Below, piece by piece: positions 35,917 to 45,281 of a stretch of 64,000 nt of DNA. The position numbers and the translations under genes are program-made. The number at the start of each line of letters is the position of its first letter. The stretch's first letter is position 1. The notes under the pieces were generated by a model that saw only the letters and a program-made list of their open reading frames with translations, was not told where the DNA came from and did no database searches. The stretch is taken from assembly GCA_022447605.1 (NCBI GenBank), contig JAKVBG010000005.1, forward strand, positions 62,001-126,000. The letters run 5' to 3'. This DNA comes from Mariniblastus sp. (GTDB lineage: Bacteria; Planctomycetota; Planctomycetia; Pirellulales; Pirellulaceae).

Positions 35917-37155
35917 TTAATGGTGGTTTTTATGATCGCCTACTGCCGGCATCTGGGGATGGGCATTCGGTCCAAAGTAGCGAATTCCGACCAACGGCTC
36001 GGAACCGGTGTTCCTGATTTCGACCCCCCGCCGAGCCGCTTCACTGGAAATAAAGACCTCGTCTTCGGTCAATTGGCCAAAACGAATGAGGACGGGAGTT
36101 TGCAGGTTCAGCGGACCGATTTGACCGGTTCCCTGAACCGTTATCCAGCCACTGGCGCCCGGGTCCTGCAAGGTACAGCTGGCCCCCGGTTGCACGGTCA
36201 GCTCCTTGGCGCTGAACAGCTGCTCCCCATCGACGTGACCATAGACAACCCAGCGATCCAGCCATCCCTCACCCTGATCAGCGATGATCGGCTCCAGGTA
36301 ATTGTGATCCTTGAACTGCGGGTCGACATTCTTTTCCCAATCGAGTTGACCGATAATGAAGTCCAGGTCCTGCTGCTTGTCGGCAGGAACGTCCTTGACC
36401 AACAGGTCCCAGGGGACATAGCGACCTTCTACGATGTTTTGGAACATGCCAAAAACGTCACTTCCCCATTGCGGTTCGTACGTACAGAGCGACCCGGGGG
36501 CGTGGAGCACACCCGGAGGAATCAACCAGCCGGTACCCCGTTTCAAGCGGTAAGCTTTGGACAGGTCCAGGATGCCGTTATCACCGGAATTCCAGTTTTC
36601 CAGGCAACGCCTCAAGTCTTGAGGCGTGGTGCCGGGCTCCAAGCCCATGAACGTGTGAGGAAAATGGTTGTCGCAATTGTTGTATTGGGGAGGAAAATAG
36701 TAAGCCTCCGGCTTGCCTTCACGACCCACCAGGGCGGCGTCTTCCTGGCTTTGATGCATGTGGTGGGGGATGGGCCCCATGTTGTCAAAAAACTTGGAGT
36801 AGACCGGCCAACGACCATAACGTTCCCAGATGTCGGCACCGACCAGTTCGGCCCCCGCTTCCGCCACGGCATCGCGCAACAGGAACTGCTGATCTTCGAA
36901 TTGGCAAAAACTGAGCCCCTCGTGCCACAGTCGGCCCTCGTTCGCTGCCTCGGTGGTACTGGAAAACCACCGCTCATCAATCCCGCCCCGTTCGGCACCC
37001 AAGGCGTAATAGTCATCCGGGTGCAGTCGAATCCGTTTGCCGGGATGCAGGAAACTGCGGGGAACCCAGGTCGGCGTCAACCGCAACAGGCCCTCACCGG
37101 CGTCAAGCGCCTGTTGCAGGATCTTGCCAACATTGTCCGTTTCAACGATTTTCAT
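35917..37155 (-). CDS. Cupin-type protein resembling phosphomannose isomerase
   Basis: The 412-residue product has a metal-site pattern GPIPHHMHQSQEDAA, GKPEAYYFPPQ and HFPHTFMGLEPG, with the His/Glu spacing of the type I mannose-6-phosphate isomerase cupins, and a second beta-rich half (VQPGASCTLQDPGASGWITV). Family members isomerise sugars or act as non-enzymatic sugar-binding cupins. It heads the minus-strand cluster with the TIM-barrel and Gfo/Idh/MocA genes. The annotation to PMI is by fold pattern only. Confidence 0.78.
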   Translation of the reverse strand: MKIVETDNVGKILQQALDAGEGLLRLTPTWVPRSFLHPGKRIRLHPDDYYALGAERGGIDERWFSSTTEAANEGRLWHEGLSFCQFEDQQFLLRDAVAEAGAELVGADIWERYGRWPVYSKFFDNMGPIPHHMHQSQEDAALVGREGKPEAYYFPPQYNNCDNHFPHTFMGLEPGTTPQDLRRCLENWNSGDNGILDLSKAYRLKRGTGWLIPPGVLHAPGSLCTYEPQWGSDVFGMFQNIVEGRYVPWDLLVKDVPADKQQDLDFIIGQLDWEKNVDPQFKDHNYLEPIIADQGEGWLDRWVVYGHVDGEQLFSAKELTVQPGASCTLQDPGASGWITVQGTGQIGPLNLQTPVLIRFGQLTEDEVFISSEAARRGVEIRNTGSEPLVGIRYFGPNAHPQMPAVGDHKNHH

Positions 37156-37380
37156 TTGCGGGATCCACTCATATCAGATTGCCAGGCAACCAATTTCAAA
37201 CAGAGATTCTAGTTGGTCAGACCAGTTCGACGCAAGTTGCAACGAGTGCGGTTTTTTTGGAACGCCTACGACCGAGAAGAAGCGGACCTCGGTCCTGGTA
37301 AGGGCAAGCAGTGGTCGAAAGAACGACGGGATGTGCGGGCAATCATCAGGACCAGTGGAAAGGACTCGCAGGTATTCGAC

Positions 37381-38706
37381 TCAGGCGTCGCCGTGAGAGA
37401 ATTCGATTTCATGACCTGAATGGTGGTCCGTTGAAAACGTCTCCTGCCCCTGCTCCTTGCGAAACACCTCGCGGCCCATCACCCAGGTCTGCACCACAGA
37501 GCCCTTCAAGGTCACCCCATCCCAGGGACTCCAGCCACACTTGGCCTGCTGGTTGTCATGCGAAACCGGGTGCGGTGCATCCATGTCGATCAGGGCGAGA
37601 TCTGCATCAAAACCTTCCCGGATGGCGCCCTTGTTACGAAGATGCCAAATCCGGGTTGGTTCAACGCACATCCAGTGCACCACTTGCCGAATGTCGATAC
37701 GCCCCTGGTTGACCTCGTTCAACATCAAGGCCAAGGAATTTTCCACCGCCGGCAAGCCGGAAGGACAAGCCGGATAAGGTTGCCGTTTTTCCTCCCGGGT
37801 ATGGGGAGCATGATCGGTCGCCACCACTTGCAATTTGCCATCAATCAACGCCTGCCAGAGCGCCTCGTTGTCTTCCCGGTTCTTGATCGACGGGTTCATC
37901 TTCACCAGGGAACCGAGGCGTTCGTAGTCGTCGACGTTGAAAAACAGGTGGTGCGGACAGACTTCACCCGTGATCAGGTCACCCGCTTGATGAATCTCCT
38001 CAACCTCGGCCGCCGTGGATACATGCAGGACATGGAATGGGTGCTGGTGACGAAGCGCCAGGTCGATCGATCGCCGGGTCGCAATCAGAGCGGCCTCATG
38101 ATCTCGAACCCGAGAATGAAATGCCACATCGGTCTCTGCCGAATATTTCTCCGCGTTGGCCCGGACCGTTGCCTCGTCTTCACAGTGAGCGCATATCGGC
38201 AATCGAGTCTCTGCAAAAATGGCTTCCAGGACCTCTTGGTCGTCAACCAGCAGATTGCCCGTACTGGAGCCAATGAAGATCTTGATACCCGGTGTCCTGG
38301 TAACCGATTTCAGCTCACTCAGGTTGTCCAGCGTCGCCCCGATATAAAACCCGTAATTGACCAGGCACTTTCCACGAGCCATTGCCAATTTTTCTTCCAG
38401 GGCCTTTCGGTCTACCGTGTTTGGAACGGTATTGGGCATCTCAAGAAAACTGGTCACCCCGCCCTTGGCACACGCCCGGCTGGCATGGTGCAAATCCTCC
38501 TTATGGGTCAAACCCGGTTCTCGAAAATGGACCTGGTCATCCACCACTCCCGGTATCAACCAACGTCCGGTGGCATCCAGTTCGATATCCGCACGGGTCT
38601 GAATCGCCGGGTCAATCGACGCGATGGTCGTGCCATCGATCAACACGGACGTCACAGCAGTCTCGTCGGGCAACACGACGTGGGCATTTCGAATTAAGGT
38701 CTTCAT
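37381..38706 (-). CDS. pyrC: Dihydroorotase-type amidohydrolase with altered HxH motif
   Basis: The 442-residue product follows the class I dihydroorotase pattern: [25 protein letters not shown] (Lys likely carbamylated), [32 protein letters not shown] and ATDHAPHT. Dihydroorotase closes carbamoyl aspartate to dihydroorotate in pyrimidine synthesis. The first metal motif reads D-D-Q58-V-H60 rather than D-x-H-x-H, so one His ligand is replaced by Gln; I recall the same variant in Bacteroidetes dihydroorotases. The start is ATG 38706, with GGAAACGAG just upstream. No other pyr gene is close. Confidence 0.88.
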   Translation of the reverse strand: MKTLIRNAHVVLPDETAVTSVLIDGTTIASIDPAIQTRADIELDATGRWLIPGVVDDQVHFREPGLTHKEDLHHASRACAKGGVTSFLEMPNTVPNTVDRKALEEKLAMARGKCLVNYGFYIGATLDNLSELKSVTRTPGIKIFIGSSTGNLLVDDQEVLEAIFAETRLPICAHCEDEATVRANAEKYSAETDVAFHSRVRDHEAALIATRRSIDLALRHQHPFHVLHVSTAAEVEEIHQAGDLITGEVCPHHLFFNVDDYERLGSLVKMNPSIKNREDNEALWQALIDGKLQVVATDHAPHTREEKRQPYPACPSGLPAVENSLALMLNEVNQGRIDIRQVVHWMCVEPTRIWHLRNKGAIREGFDADLALIDMDAPHPVSHDNQQAKCGWSPWDGVTLKGSVVQTWVMGREVFRKEQGQETFSTDHHSGHEIEFSHGDA

Positions 38707-38859
38707 CTCGTTTCCACAGCACGATTGACAACGGACTCCTGGCCACAGGGCAGGGTACACGATAACCGATTTAACACGAACGCTCTACCGCTCAGCAGCA
38801 CAACCAGACGGCTTCGATCAGGGCCACGGCAAGCTTGCCCGGACCGCCTGAGTCCGCGC

Positions 38860-40032
38860 TCAGCCAGGTTGTTTCAACATCGACAGGGATTCACACAACT
38901 GATCCAGATGCTCTTCCGTATGCTCCGACGAGAGGCTGATGCGGAGCCGGGCCAGGCGGTTGGGTACGGCCGGCGGGCGGATGGCAGGCACAAACAGGCC
39001 GCGGTCCCTCAATTGCTGGCTGGCAGAAACGGCCAGCTGGTTATCTCCCAGGACAATGGGAATTATCTGGGCGCTCGAGTTGCCAACATCCAAACCGATT
39101 CCTTGCAACTTTTGTCGCAATTGCCCAGCGCGCTCCAGCAGCCGGTTTCGCCGTTCCGGCTCGGACCGTATCACCTCGAGCGCCACCAATGAAGCGGCCG
39201 AGATGGCCTCTGGCTGAGCCGTGGAAAACATGTACGAGCGCGACCGGTTGTAGATCCACTGGATCAACTGGCGAGACCCGGCAACATATCCCCCCATACT
39301 GCCAAACGCCTTGCTCAAGGTGCCGACTCGCAGGTCGACATCCGACTCGATATTGGCCTGCTGAGAGGCTCCCCGACCATCCGCTCCCAACACGCCGGTT
39401 GCATGGGCCTCATCAACCACGAACATCGCCTGATGTTGATCTGCCAACTGAGCGATCGGCTTCAACAGTGCCAGATCACCGTCCATGCTGAACAGGGCAT
39501 CGGTCACAATCAAGCGACGGCCGGAGGCCGGAGAAGATTCAAGCAAGTCCGACAGGTGGTCCATGTCATTGTGTCGGTAGACACAGATCGTTGCACCCGA
39601 CAGTCGACAACCGTCAATCATACTGGCATGATTCAACTGGTCGCTGAAAACCGTGTCCCCGCGACCGACAAGACTGGTAACCACCCCCACGTTGGCAGCG
39701 AAGCCGGTGGGAAACAGCAAGGCCGCCTCCGTCCGGTAGAAATCTGCCAGTTCCTGTTCCAGGCGGCGGTGCAGGGTGCCCCGACCACTGACCAGGCCAC
39801 TGGCACCCGAACCCCATCCGAGCTGGCCGCTGTAATGCTTGACCGCGTCGACCAATCGTTCATCGGCAGCCAATCCGAGATAGTCGTTGGAACCAAAATT
39901 TATCAAGGACTGGCCATTCAGTTGAACCCTACCCGCCACGGGGGGACTTTCACGGGTCTGCAAATGGCGCAACCGACCGTGTCGCTCCAGCTCATCGAGT
40001 TGCTCGTCAATCCAGTCAGTCCGTCTTGCCAT
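38860..40032 (-). CDS. bioF: 8-amino-7-oxononanoate synthase / alpha-oxoamine synthase
   Basis: The 390-residue PLP enzyme has NFGSNDYLGLA, FPTGFAANVGV, the cofactor Asp in FVVDEAHATGVLG and the PLP Lys in GTLSKAFGSMGGYV. BioF condenses pimeloyl-ACP with alanine in biotin synthesis; glycine C-acetyltransferase (Kbl) and related synthases share all motifs. The absence of other bio genes nearby leaves the choice open, but length and motifs favour BioF. I start at ATG 40032 from the family N-terminus; the in-frame upstream stretch looks non-coding. It diverges from the amidohydrolase gene across 186 bases. Confidence 0.88.
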   Translation of the reverse strand: MARRTDWIDEQLDELERHGRLRHLQTRESPPVAGRVQLNGQSLINFGSNDYLGLAADERLVDAVKHYSGQLGWGSGASGLVSGRGTLHRRLEQELADFYRTEAALLFPTGFAANVGVVTSLVGRGDTVFSDQLNHASMIDGCRLSGATICVYRHNDMDHLSDLLESSPASGRRLIVTDALFSMDGDLALLKPIAQLADQHQAMFVVDEAHATGVLGADGRGASQQANIESDVDLRVGTLSKAFGSMGGYVAGSRQLIQWIYNRSRSYMFSTAQPEAISAASLVALEVIRSEPERRNRLLERAGQLRQKLQGIGLDVGNSSAQIIPIVLGDNQLAVSASQQLRDRGLFVPAIRPPAVPNRLARLRISLSSEHTEEHLDQLCESLSMLKQPG

Positions 40033-40218
40033 CGTTCTGCTTGTCAGTTCCTTGAAAACCAGCCCGGTGTCGGGCGAATAAGAATGCCAGCCAGCTTGAT
40101 CATTGATCACGTTTGTGTCACAAAGACCTGCCCATCCACCGACCTGAAGTATACCTTTCACGACCGGGAGAACCATGGGAAGATCGATGAGATCACGCGA
40201 TTACCGGCGAGGTCAAGC

Positions 40219-41070
40219 ATGAACATGCGGATCGATTCGCACCACCACTTGTGGGATCGCGAACGCGAGGAATTCGACTATTCATGGCAGGAAACCGACA
40301 AACTCCAGAAGATCTGCCGGAGTTTCCTGCCGGGAGATCTCGAGCCTTTGATCAAGCCGGCGGGTGTCCGTGGTACCGTCGTCGTGCAGACACAACACAA
40401 TTTGCAGGAAAACCGCTGGGCCCTGCAATTGGCCGAAGCCCATGACTGGATCCTGGGGGTAGTCGGCTGGGTCGATCTGGCCAGCCCGCAATGCGAAGCG
40501 CAGTTACTAGAGTTCAAGGATCATCCGAAATTTGTCGGCGTCCGCCATGTCACCCAGGACGAGCCGGACCCGGACTTCATCATTCGTGACGACATCAGCC
40601 GGGGACTGTCCGTACTGGAAAACCACCAGGTCCCCTTTGACCTGCTGTTCTACCTGAAACATTTAAAGCATACGGAAACGGTTGCCCGCCGATTCCCCGG
40701 CCTGCCCCTGGTGATCGATCACCTGGGAAAACCGGATATCCAGTCGGGACAAATCGAGCCATGGAAATCCGATTTGAGCCGGGCCGCCCAGCACCCAAAC
40801 GTCCATTGCAAGTTATCCGGCCTGATTACCGAAGCCGATTGGGAATCCTGGAGCATTGACGACTTGCGACCGTATGTAGAGGCTGCCATCGAATTATTTG
40901 GGGCCGAGCGATGCATGTTTGGCAGCGATTGGCCCGTCTGCCAGTTGGCGGGCTCTTACCAGCAGGTCCTCGATTCGCTGCAAACGTGTATCGCTGGTTT
41001 GAGCGAACCGGACCGGCAGCAGGTGATGAGCAAAACAGCGGTTGATTTTTATCAGTTGAAAACCGAGTGA
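40219..41070 (+). CDS. Amidohydrolase 2 family protein, lactonase-like
   Basis: The 283-residue product starts MNMRIDSHHHLWD, the H-x-H metal motif of the amidohydrolase-related TIM barrels. LVIDHLGKPD and MFGSDWPV give the further His and the catalytic Asp. These features are as in L-fucono- and L-rhamnono-lactonases, which open sugar lactones. GAGG lies seven bases before the ATG. Longer in-frame translation upstream runs antisense through bioF and is rejected. The Gfo/Idh/MocA and isomerase genes nearby fit a sugar-acid route. Confidence 0.9.
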   Translation: MNMRIDSHHHLWDREREEFDYSWQETDKLQKICRSFLPGDLEPLIKPAGVRGTVVVQTQHNLQENRWALQLAEAHDWILGVVGWVDLASPQCEAQLLEFKDHPKFVGVRHVTQDEPDPDFIIRDDISRGLSVLENHQVPFDLLFYLKHLKHTETVARRFPGLPLVIDHLGKPDIQSGQIEPWKSDLSRAAQHPNVHCKLSGLITEADWESWSIDDLRPYVEAAIELFGAERCMFGSDWPVCQLAGSYQQVLDSLQTCIAGLSEPDRQQVMSKTAVDFYQLKTE

Positions 41071-41122
41071 ACAGGCCCTTATCCACCGCTTATCGAATCT
41101 ATCCTGGCACGTCGTCTGCAAT

Positions 41123-41148
41123 AAAAAAGACCGCCCTTCAGGGCGGTC
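41123..41148 (-). terminator. Intrinsic terminator for the DUF1559 gene
   Basis: GACCGCCC, a TTCA/TGAA loop and GGGCGGTC form a perfect 8-bp stem (41129-41148). On the minus strand it is followed by TTTTTT. It lies 65 bases after the DUF1559 stop and also just beyond the plus-strand amidohydrolase gene, for which the U-tract is poor. Confidence 0.88.
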
Positions 41149-41212
41149 CATCTTATCTTGGCAGAGCGAACGAGTCTCATAGCGAATCAGTCTTCGACGG
41201 CTGTCGATCAAA

Positions 41213-42280
41213 CTAGAACTCTTCCAAAACCATACCATCTGAAATATCGAGCAACTTTTCGTAGGCCCCGTACTGATTCACGTCGGGAACGCCCAGGTTG
41301 ACGCGGTACCAGGAATCGATACTCTCCGTGACAAAATCGACGTGACCATCGGCAAAAGCAAAATTGGCCCCGGTCGCATGATTGCTCGAAACACCCTGAC
41401 GTTTCCGGTCGGTATCGGTCGGACTGGCCAACGTCCCTTCGCCGGTCAAAGGTCCGTTGTGGTTCACGCCCCCCCAAGCTGAAAACGAAACATCGACGGT
41501 TCCAAATCCAGCCTCGTCATACGCTCCCAGGCCGCGCGAACCGATGATCAATCCGGCACCAGAAGGTTCCTCGTTCTGCCTTGTTCGGACTGTACCATAC
41601 GTCCGTTCCGAAAACAGAATCGTATTCGACGAACCGTCAGACAACTGTTGCATTCCCGCTGGCATGGCGGAACAGAAAGCTCCCCGGGGACCCGAGTTAC
41701 CCGAAAACGAATAGCGGTTTCCCGAGCAGCGGTGGACGTTGTTGGCCGCCACATAATTGGACGTGGCAACGTCATACGGACCATTGCCAATGAGATCCAT
41801 AACACCCCCATCACCGTAAATATCCATCGAACCGCGATGGATATTCAACATCTCGGCCGAGTCCGACGGGCAACGGAAGACCGGGAAACTTTTCTGGACA
41901 AGATCGTACAGCACTGGCTGCGCGACCACATCGTCGAGTCGCTCACCGTAGGAAACACGACGGGGATCCAGCTGGTCATAAGCGTTATTAAGTTCGATAT
42001 AGGGCATCAGGAGTGTACCCCAGCTCCACAGCCCCTGAGTTGGATTCGCCCCCAAACCGATACTGTCATTGCGAATGCCAATTGGTAGTTCCTGCAAAGC
42101 AGATTCGTAGTTCAATGTGGCCAATGCAAATTGACGAAGGTTGTTCTTGCAAGTGGTGCGCCGCGCTGCTTCGCGGACTTGCTGCACCGCCGGTAACAGC
42201 ATACCGATCAAGATTCCAATAATGGCAATGACAACCAGGAGTTCGACAAGGGTGAAGGCAGGACGATACCGTGAGGACAT
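41213..42280 (-). CDS. DUF1559 (SBP_bac_10) prepilin-like protein
   Basis: The 355-residue product starts MSSRYRPAFTLVELLVVIAI, a type IV pilin-like processing site and helix, followed by a DUF1559 domain. Near the end NHATGANFAFADGHVDFV is the H-x9-DG tail that marks this large planctomycete family. The proteins are exported by the type II/IV pilus-like pathway and are thought to be pseudopilins or surface proteins; their function is not established. GGAG lies nine bases before ATG 42280. The gene stands alone with its own terminator. Confidence 0.95.
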   Translation of the reverse strand: MSSRYRPAFTLVELLVVIAIIGILIGMLLPAVQQVREAARRTTCKNNLRQFALATLNYESALQELPIGIRNDSIGLGANPTQGLWSWGTLLMPYIELNNAYDQLDPRRVSYGERLDDVVAQPVLYDLVQKSFPVFRCPSDSAEMLNIHRGSMDIYGDGGVMDLIGNGPYDVATSNYVAANNVHRCSGNRYSFSGNSGPRGAFCSAMPAGMQQLSDGSSNTILFSERTYGTVRTRQNEEPSGAGLIIGSRGLGAYDEAGFGTVDVSFSAWGGVNHNGPLTGEGTLASPTDTDRKRQGVSSNHATGANFAFADGHVDFVTESIDSWYRVNLGVPDVNQYGAYEKLLDISDGMVLEEF

Positions 42281-42511
42281 GGTATTCTTCTCCGAAAAGG
42301 TAACCGCCTTGGGAGCAATGGACGGAGTCCATAAGAAATGAGACAGGGACCGCCAAGGCGTGGCTAATTTTAGGGAAGAAGCAATCGCCAAGCAAACTCG
42401 ATACTTCTCCTCAGAACGGCAACCGGATCGTTGGTTTGTAATCCACCACACATTTCTCGGGCCAGTTGCTACCTTTCGGCAAAGAACTTGCGGTGGCTGA
42501 CCCTGATTGAC

Positions 42512-43774
42512 TCAGAACTGCTGCAGCAAAGCACTCATGAAATCAGCCTCAATCTCGTCATTTCGTTTCGGATTCATCTGCACCGGCAACAGGACATTAT
42601 CCATGCGGGCCCAATCCCCGTCGACAAGATTCGAAATTTGTACCCGGACATCCCCCTCATTCAGTGCGATTTGATCGAACCACTCCGGTTCTGATTCGGT
42701 CAACAACATGACTTTTGGTATCTGATCGAAGTACCGACGTGCGGTCTCGCTCAACGGTTCCACAGCCGAGCCTGAGAACAGGACGACCGCATCGACCTCC
42801 TGTCGGAGCAGGAGTGTCTCGGTAGCGTATTCAAGAAAAGCAAATCCGGGCTGTTGGCGGGAAAGATCGACGGCCGACGGGAACCCGGTATTCATGGTCA
42901 GCACATCTTCGGCGGCAAGTCGATTGCCCATCGGATCTGGGAACAGGCAAAACAACCTGACGTGACGATTCATCTGGATGACCCACTCGGCCAACCGATC
43001 ATAACACGCCTGACCGGGATACCCGTCCGGTCCGTTGTTACCCATGAAACAGGCAGCCGAGTTTTGTTGACACAACAACTGGACCAGTTCTTGCCACTGG
43101 TCGATGGGAACACCCGTTGTTGCCAAAACCGTTTCCGGATCCAGATTCAATTGGGCAGCCAGGGCATGGCAGGTAGCCAGGGCATGATCGCAAAACCGGG
43201 GGTCCAGTTCGATAAAAGAGTCTGCTCGCCCCGAAGTCCAATCATGTGGCCCCACAACCACCAGGCGCTTTGCTTCCACGTGGCAGCGCTCCATCAGGCG
43301 TTGGTGGCTGGCGGTCGGGTCAAAACACCAGAACAGGACGAGTTCGGCCCGGTTGCGGACTTCGCCCAACGTCGCCGTGACTCCCCCCGTTCGCTGGAAA
43401 GCAAATTGTCGCTCACGATCCGGATTCCCGTCGATATCAACGATCCCCGAAATATGGCGCGCCAATTCTACGGCCGACTGCTGGCGTTCCATCGCCACCC
43501 CGCTCAACCCTGTGACCAACGGCATTTTGGCCCGCTTCAACAGGTCGGCCGCTGCCTCCACCGCGCCCTCGATCGTCACCTCGCGTGAGCCGAGGAAATA
43601 AGCATCCGGAACAACGTCCTGCCTTTGCTCAAAGAAAGATTGGCCTCGCTGACAGGCATGATGAAAAACGGGTTGGCCCGATGCATCCCGGGCGATCTCG
43701 ATATCATCGCACAGGCAACTGCACGCCGGGCATACGACGGGCAACACAGGTTCGCGCTGGTCAGCTTCAGGCAT
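42512..43774 (-). CDS. fhcB: Formylmethanofuran dehydrogenase subunit B homologue (FhcB)
   Basis: The 420-residue product has the FwdB/FhcB N-terminal cluster CPACSCLCDDIEI (Cys15, Cys18, Cys22, then Cys41), MPLVTGLSGVAMERQQSAVE, and TLGEVRNRAELVLFWCFDPT followed by a region like molybdopterin oxidoreductases. In bacteria with methanopterin-linked C1 metabolism FhcB is part of the formyltransferase/hydrolase complex FhcABCD, which releases formate. The segment where archaeal FwdB has its catalytic Cys (SxCHGP) reads GNPDRER here, so no formate dehydrogenase activity is expected. Its ATG overlaps the end of astD by eight bases. Confidence 0.87.
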   Translation of the reverse strand: MPEADQREPVLPVVCPACSCLCDDIEIARDASGQPVFHHACQRGQSFFEQRQDVVPDAYFLGSREVTIEGAVEAAADLLKRAKMPLVTGLSGVAMERQQSAVELARHISGIVDIDGNPDRERQFAFQRTGGVTATLGEVRNRAELVLFWCFDPTASHQRLMERCHVEAKRLVVVGPHDWTSGRADSFIELDPRFCDHALATCHALAAQLNLDPETVLATTGVPIDQWQELVQLLCQQNSAACFMGNNGPDGYPGQACYDRLAEWVIQMNRHVRLFCLFPDPMGNRLAAEDVLTMNTGFPSAVDLSRQQPGFAFLEYATETLLLRQEVDAVVLFSGSAVEPLSETARRYFDQIPKVMLLTESEPEWFDQIALNEGDVRVQISNLVDGDWARMDNVLLPVQMNPKRNDEIEADFMSALLQQF

Positions 43775-45281
43775 CGGATTCGGACTCAATCCCGGTCATT
43801 AATTGCGCTGGCATTTCCAGACGTTTCGACTCCAGGGAGGCGGTCGGAAACGAACAGTAATCGGCAGCAAAATAGGCGCTGGGTCGATTGTTTCCACTCA
43901 ATCCACACCCACCAAACGGCATTTTGCCAGTCGCCCCGGTCGTCTGGCGATTCCAATTCACAATGCCGGCACGTATCTCACTAATGAATTGATCAAAGTT
44001 CGTTTGTCGGTCACTCAACAAACCGGCCGACAAGCCGTACTCCGTCTGGTTGGCCTCGGCGATGGCCGACCCAAAATCGGGGACCCGGATCAAGTTGAGC
44101 AGCGGACCAAACAACTCCTCATCAGAGCGGTTCTCAAGTTCCGTAACATCAAGCAGACCCGGTGACAACAGCGCTTCACAATCATCCAGACTGGACAGTG
44201 ACACCAACGGCCGCGCACCGTCTTCGACCAGCTGCTGAAAAGCGTTCACCAGCTTGCCTCCCTGCTCGGCCGTAATCACCGTCCCGGCGAACGGCTCGAC
44301 CGATTCCGTAAATTTTCCGATTTTCAGCCGCCCGATCATGCGGATCAACTCGGCCATAAACGCGTCACACTCCGGCCCATCGACAACGATCAATCGTCGA
44401 GCACAGGTACAGCGTTGGCCGGCCGTAATGTAGGCCGACAGAACGGACAAATAGGCGGCCGCTTCCAGATCTTCTACCTCGTGGACAATCAGGGGATTGT
44501 TACCCCCCATTTCAAGTGCCAACATCTTTTGAGGGTGTTTACCGAACGCCTCGTGCAGCGCCTTGCCGGCGGCGCTGCTGCCCGTAAACAACAGACCGTC
44601 CAGTTCATGATGACTGGCCAGTCCAGCGCCCACTTCGCGGCCGCCCTGCACCAGGTTCAATACGCCCTCGGGCAGACCGGCTTCACACCATTTCTCCGCC
44701 ATCCATTGGCCGACCGCCGGCGTCAGTTCGCTTGGCTTGAAAACGATCGTATTGCCGGCAATCAGGGCGGGTACGATATGACCATTGGGCAGGTGGGCCG
44801 GAAAATTGAACGGTCCCAGTACCGCCATGACCCCAAACGGTTTGAACCTCGTCACGGCCTGCAACTCACCCATCTCAAACGAGGACTGGTCACGTCGCTG
44901 CCGAAAGGAATCGATCGACACCGATATCTTTCCCACGCAAGCGGCGACTTCCGTCTTCGACTCCCACAGGGGTTTGCCCGTCTCAGCCGAAATCAACTCG
45001 GCCAGCTCATCACCGCAGGACTTGACCCGTTCGGCAAACGCTTCCGTATAGGCAATCCTCTCTGCCACCGGCCGCCGACTCCAGGAGCCGACCGCTCGCC
45101 GCGCCGAGTGAAAGGCCTCATCCAACTGGCCTCGGCTGGCCACGTGACCTTGCCAGACCACGCTCTGATCAACCGGGCAATCGGAAACGAGCTCCGATTC
45201 ACCCGAGGACTGCCACTGGCCCCCGATCAGTTGCCCCTGGTCCTGGAGTGTACGAATTGAGCGGTTTGGTGTTTCGGTCAT
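43767..45281 (-). CDS. astD: N-succinylglutamate 5-semialdehyde dehydrogenase
   Basis: The 504-residue aldehyde dehydrogenase has FGVMAVLGPFNFPAHLPNGH, KPSELTP, FTGSSAAGKAL, catalytic Glu in LEMGGNNPLIV and catalytic Cys in AGQRCTCARRL. GPFNFPAHLPNGHI is typical of AstD, which oxidises succinylglutamate semialdehyde in the arginine succinyltransferase pathway. It overlaps the end of astA by an ATGA junction and the start of fhcB by eight bases, so the three are translationally coupled. Confidence 0.93.
   Translation of the reverse strand: MTETPNRSIRTLQDQGQLIGGQWQSSGESELVSDCPVDQSVVWQGHVASRGQLDEAFHSARRAVGSWSRRPVAERIAYTEAFAERVKSCGDELAELISAETGKPLWESKTEVAACVGKISVSIDSFRQRRDQSSFEMGELQAVTRFKPFGVMAVLGPFNFPAHLPNGHIVPALIAGNTIVFKPSELTPAVGQWMAEKWCEAGLPEGVLNLVQGGREVGAGLASHHELDGLLFTGSSAAGKALHEAFGKHPQKMLALEMGGNNPLIVHEVEDLEAAAYLSVLSAYITAGQRCTCARRLIVVDGPECDAFMAELIRMIGRLKIGKFTESVEPFAGTVITAEQGGKLVNAFQQLVEDGARPLVSLSSLDDCEALLSPGLLDVTELENRSDEELFGPLLNLIRVPDFGSAIAEANQTEYGLSAGLLSDRQTNFDQFISEIRAGIVNWNRQTTGATGKMPFGGCGLSGNNRPSAYFAADYCSFPTASLESKRLEMPAQLMTGIESESDA

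Noticed and set aside
35872-37212. Plus-strand open frame of 446 codons
   Set aside because: It is antisense to the cupin gene, starts without a ribosome site, and the product has no family pattern. GC-rich codon structure of the real gene explains the open antisense frame.
37213-37419. Plus-strand 68-codon frame between the cupin and dihydroorotase genes
   Set aside because: It has no ribosome site and overlaps the 3' end of the dihydroorotase gene; its charged product matches nothing I know. A decayed gene remnant cannot be excluded.
37558-38697. Plus-strand open frame of 379 codons
   Set aside because: It lies antisense within the dihydroorotase-type gene, whose motifs are unmistakable.
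39403-40218. Upstream in-frame extension of the amidohydrolase gene
   Set aside because: It runs antisense through bioF and has no domain; GAGG before ATG 40219 marks the real start.
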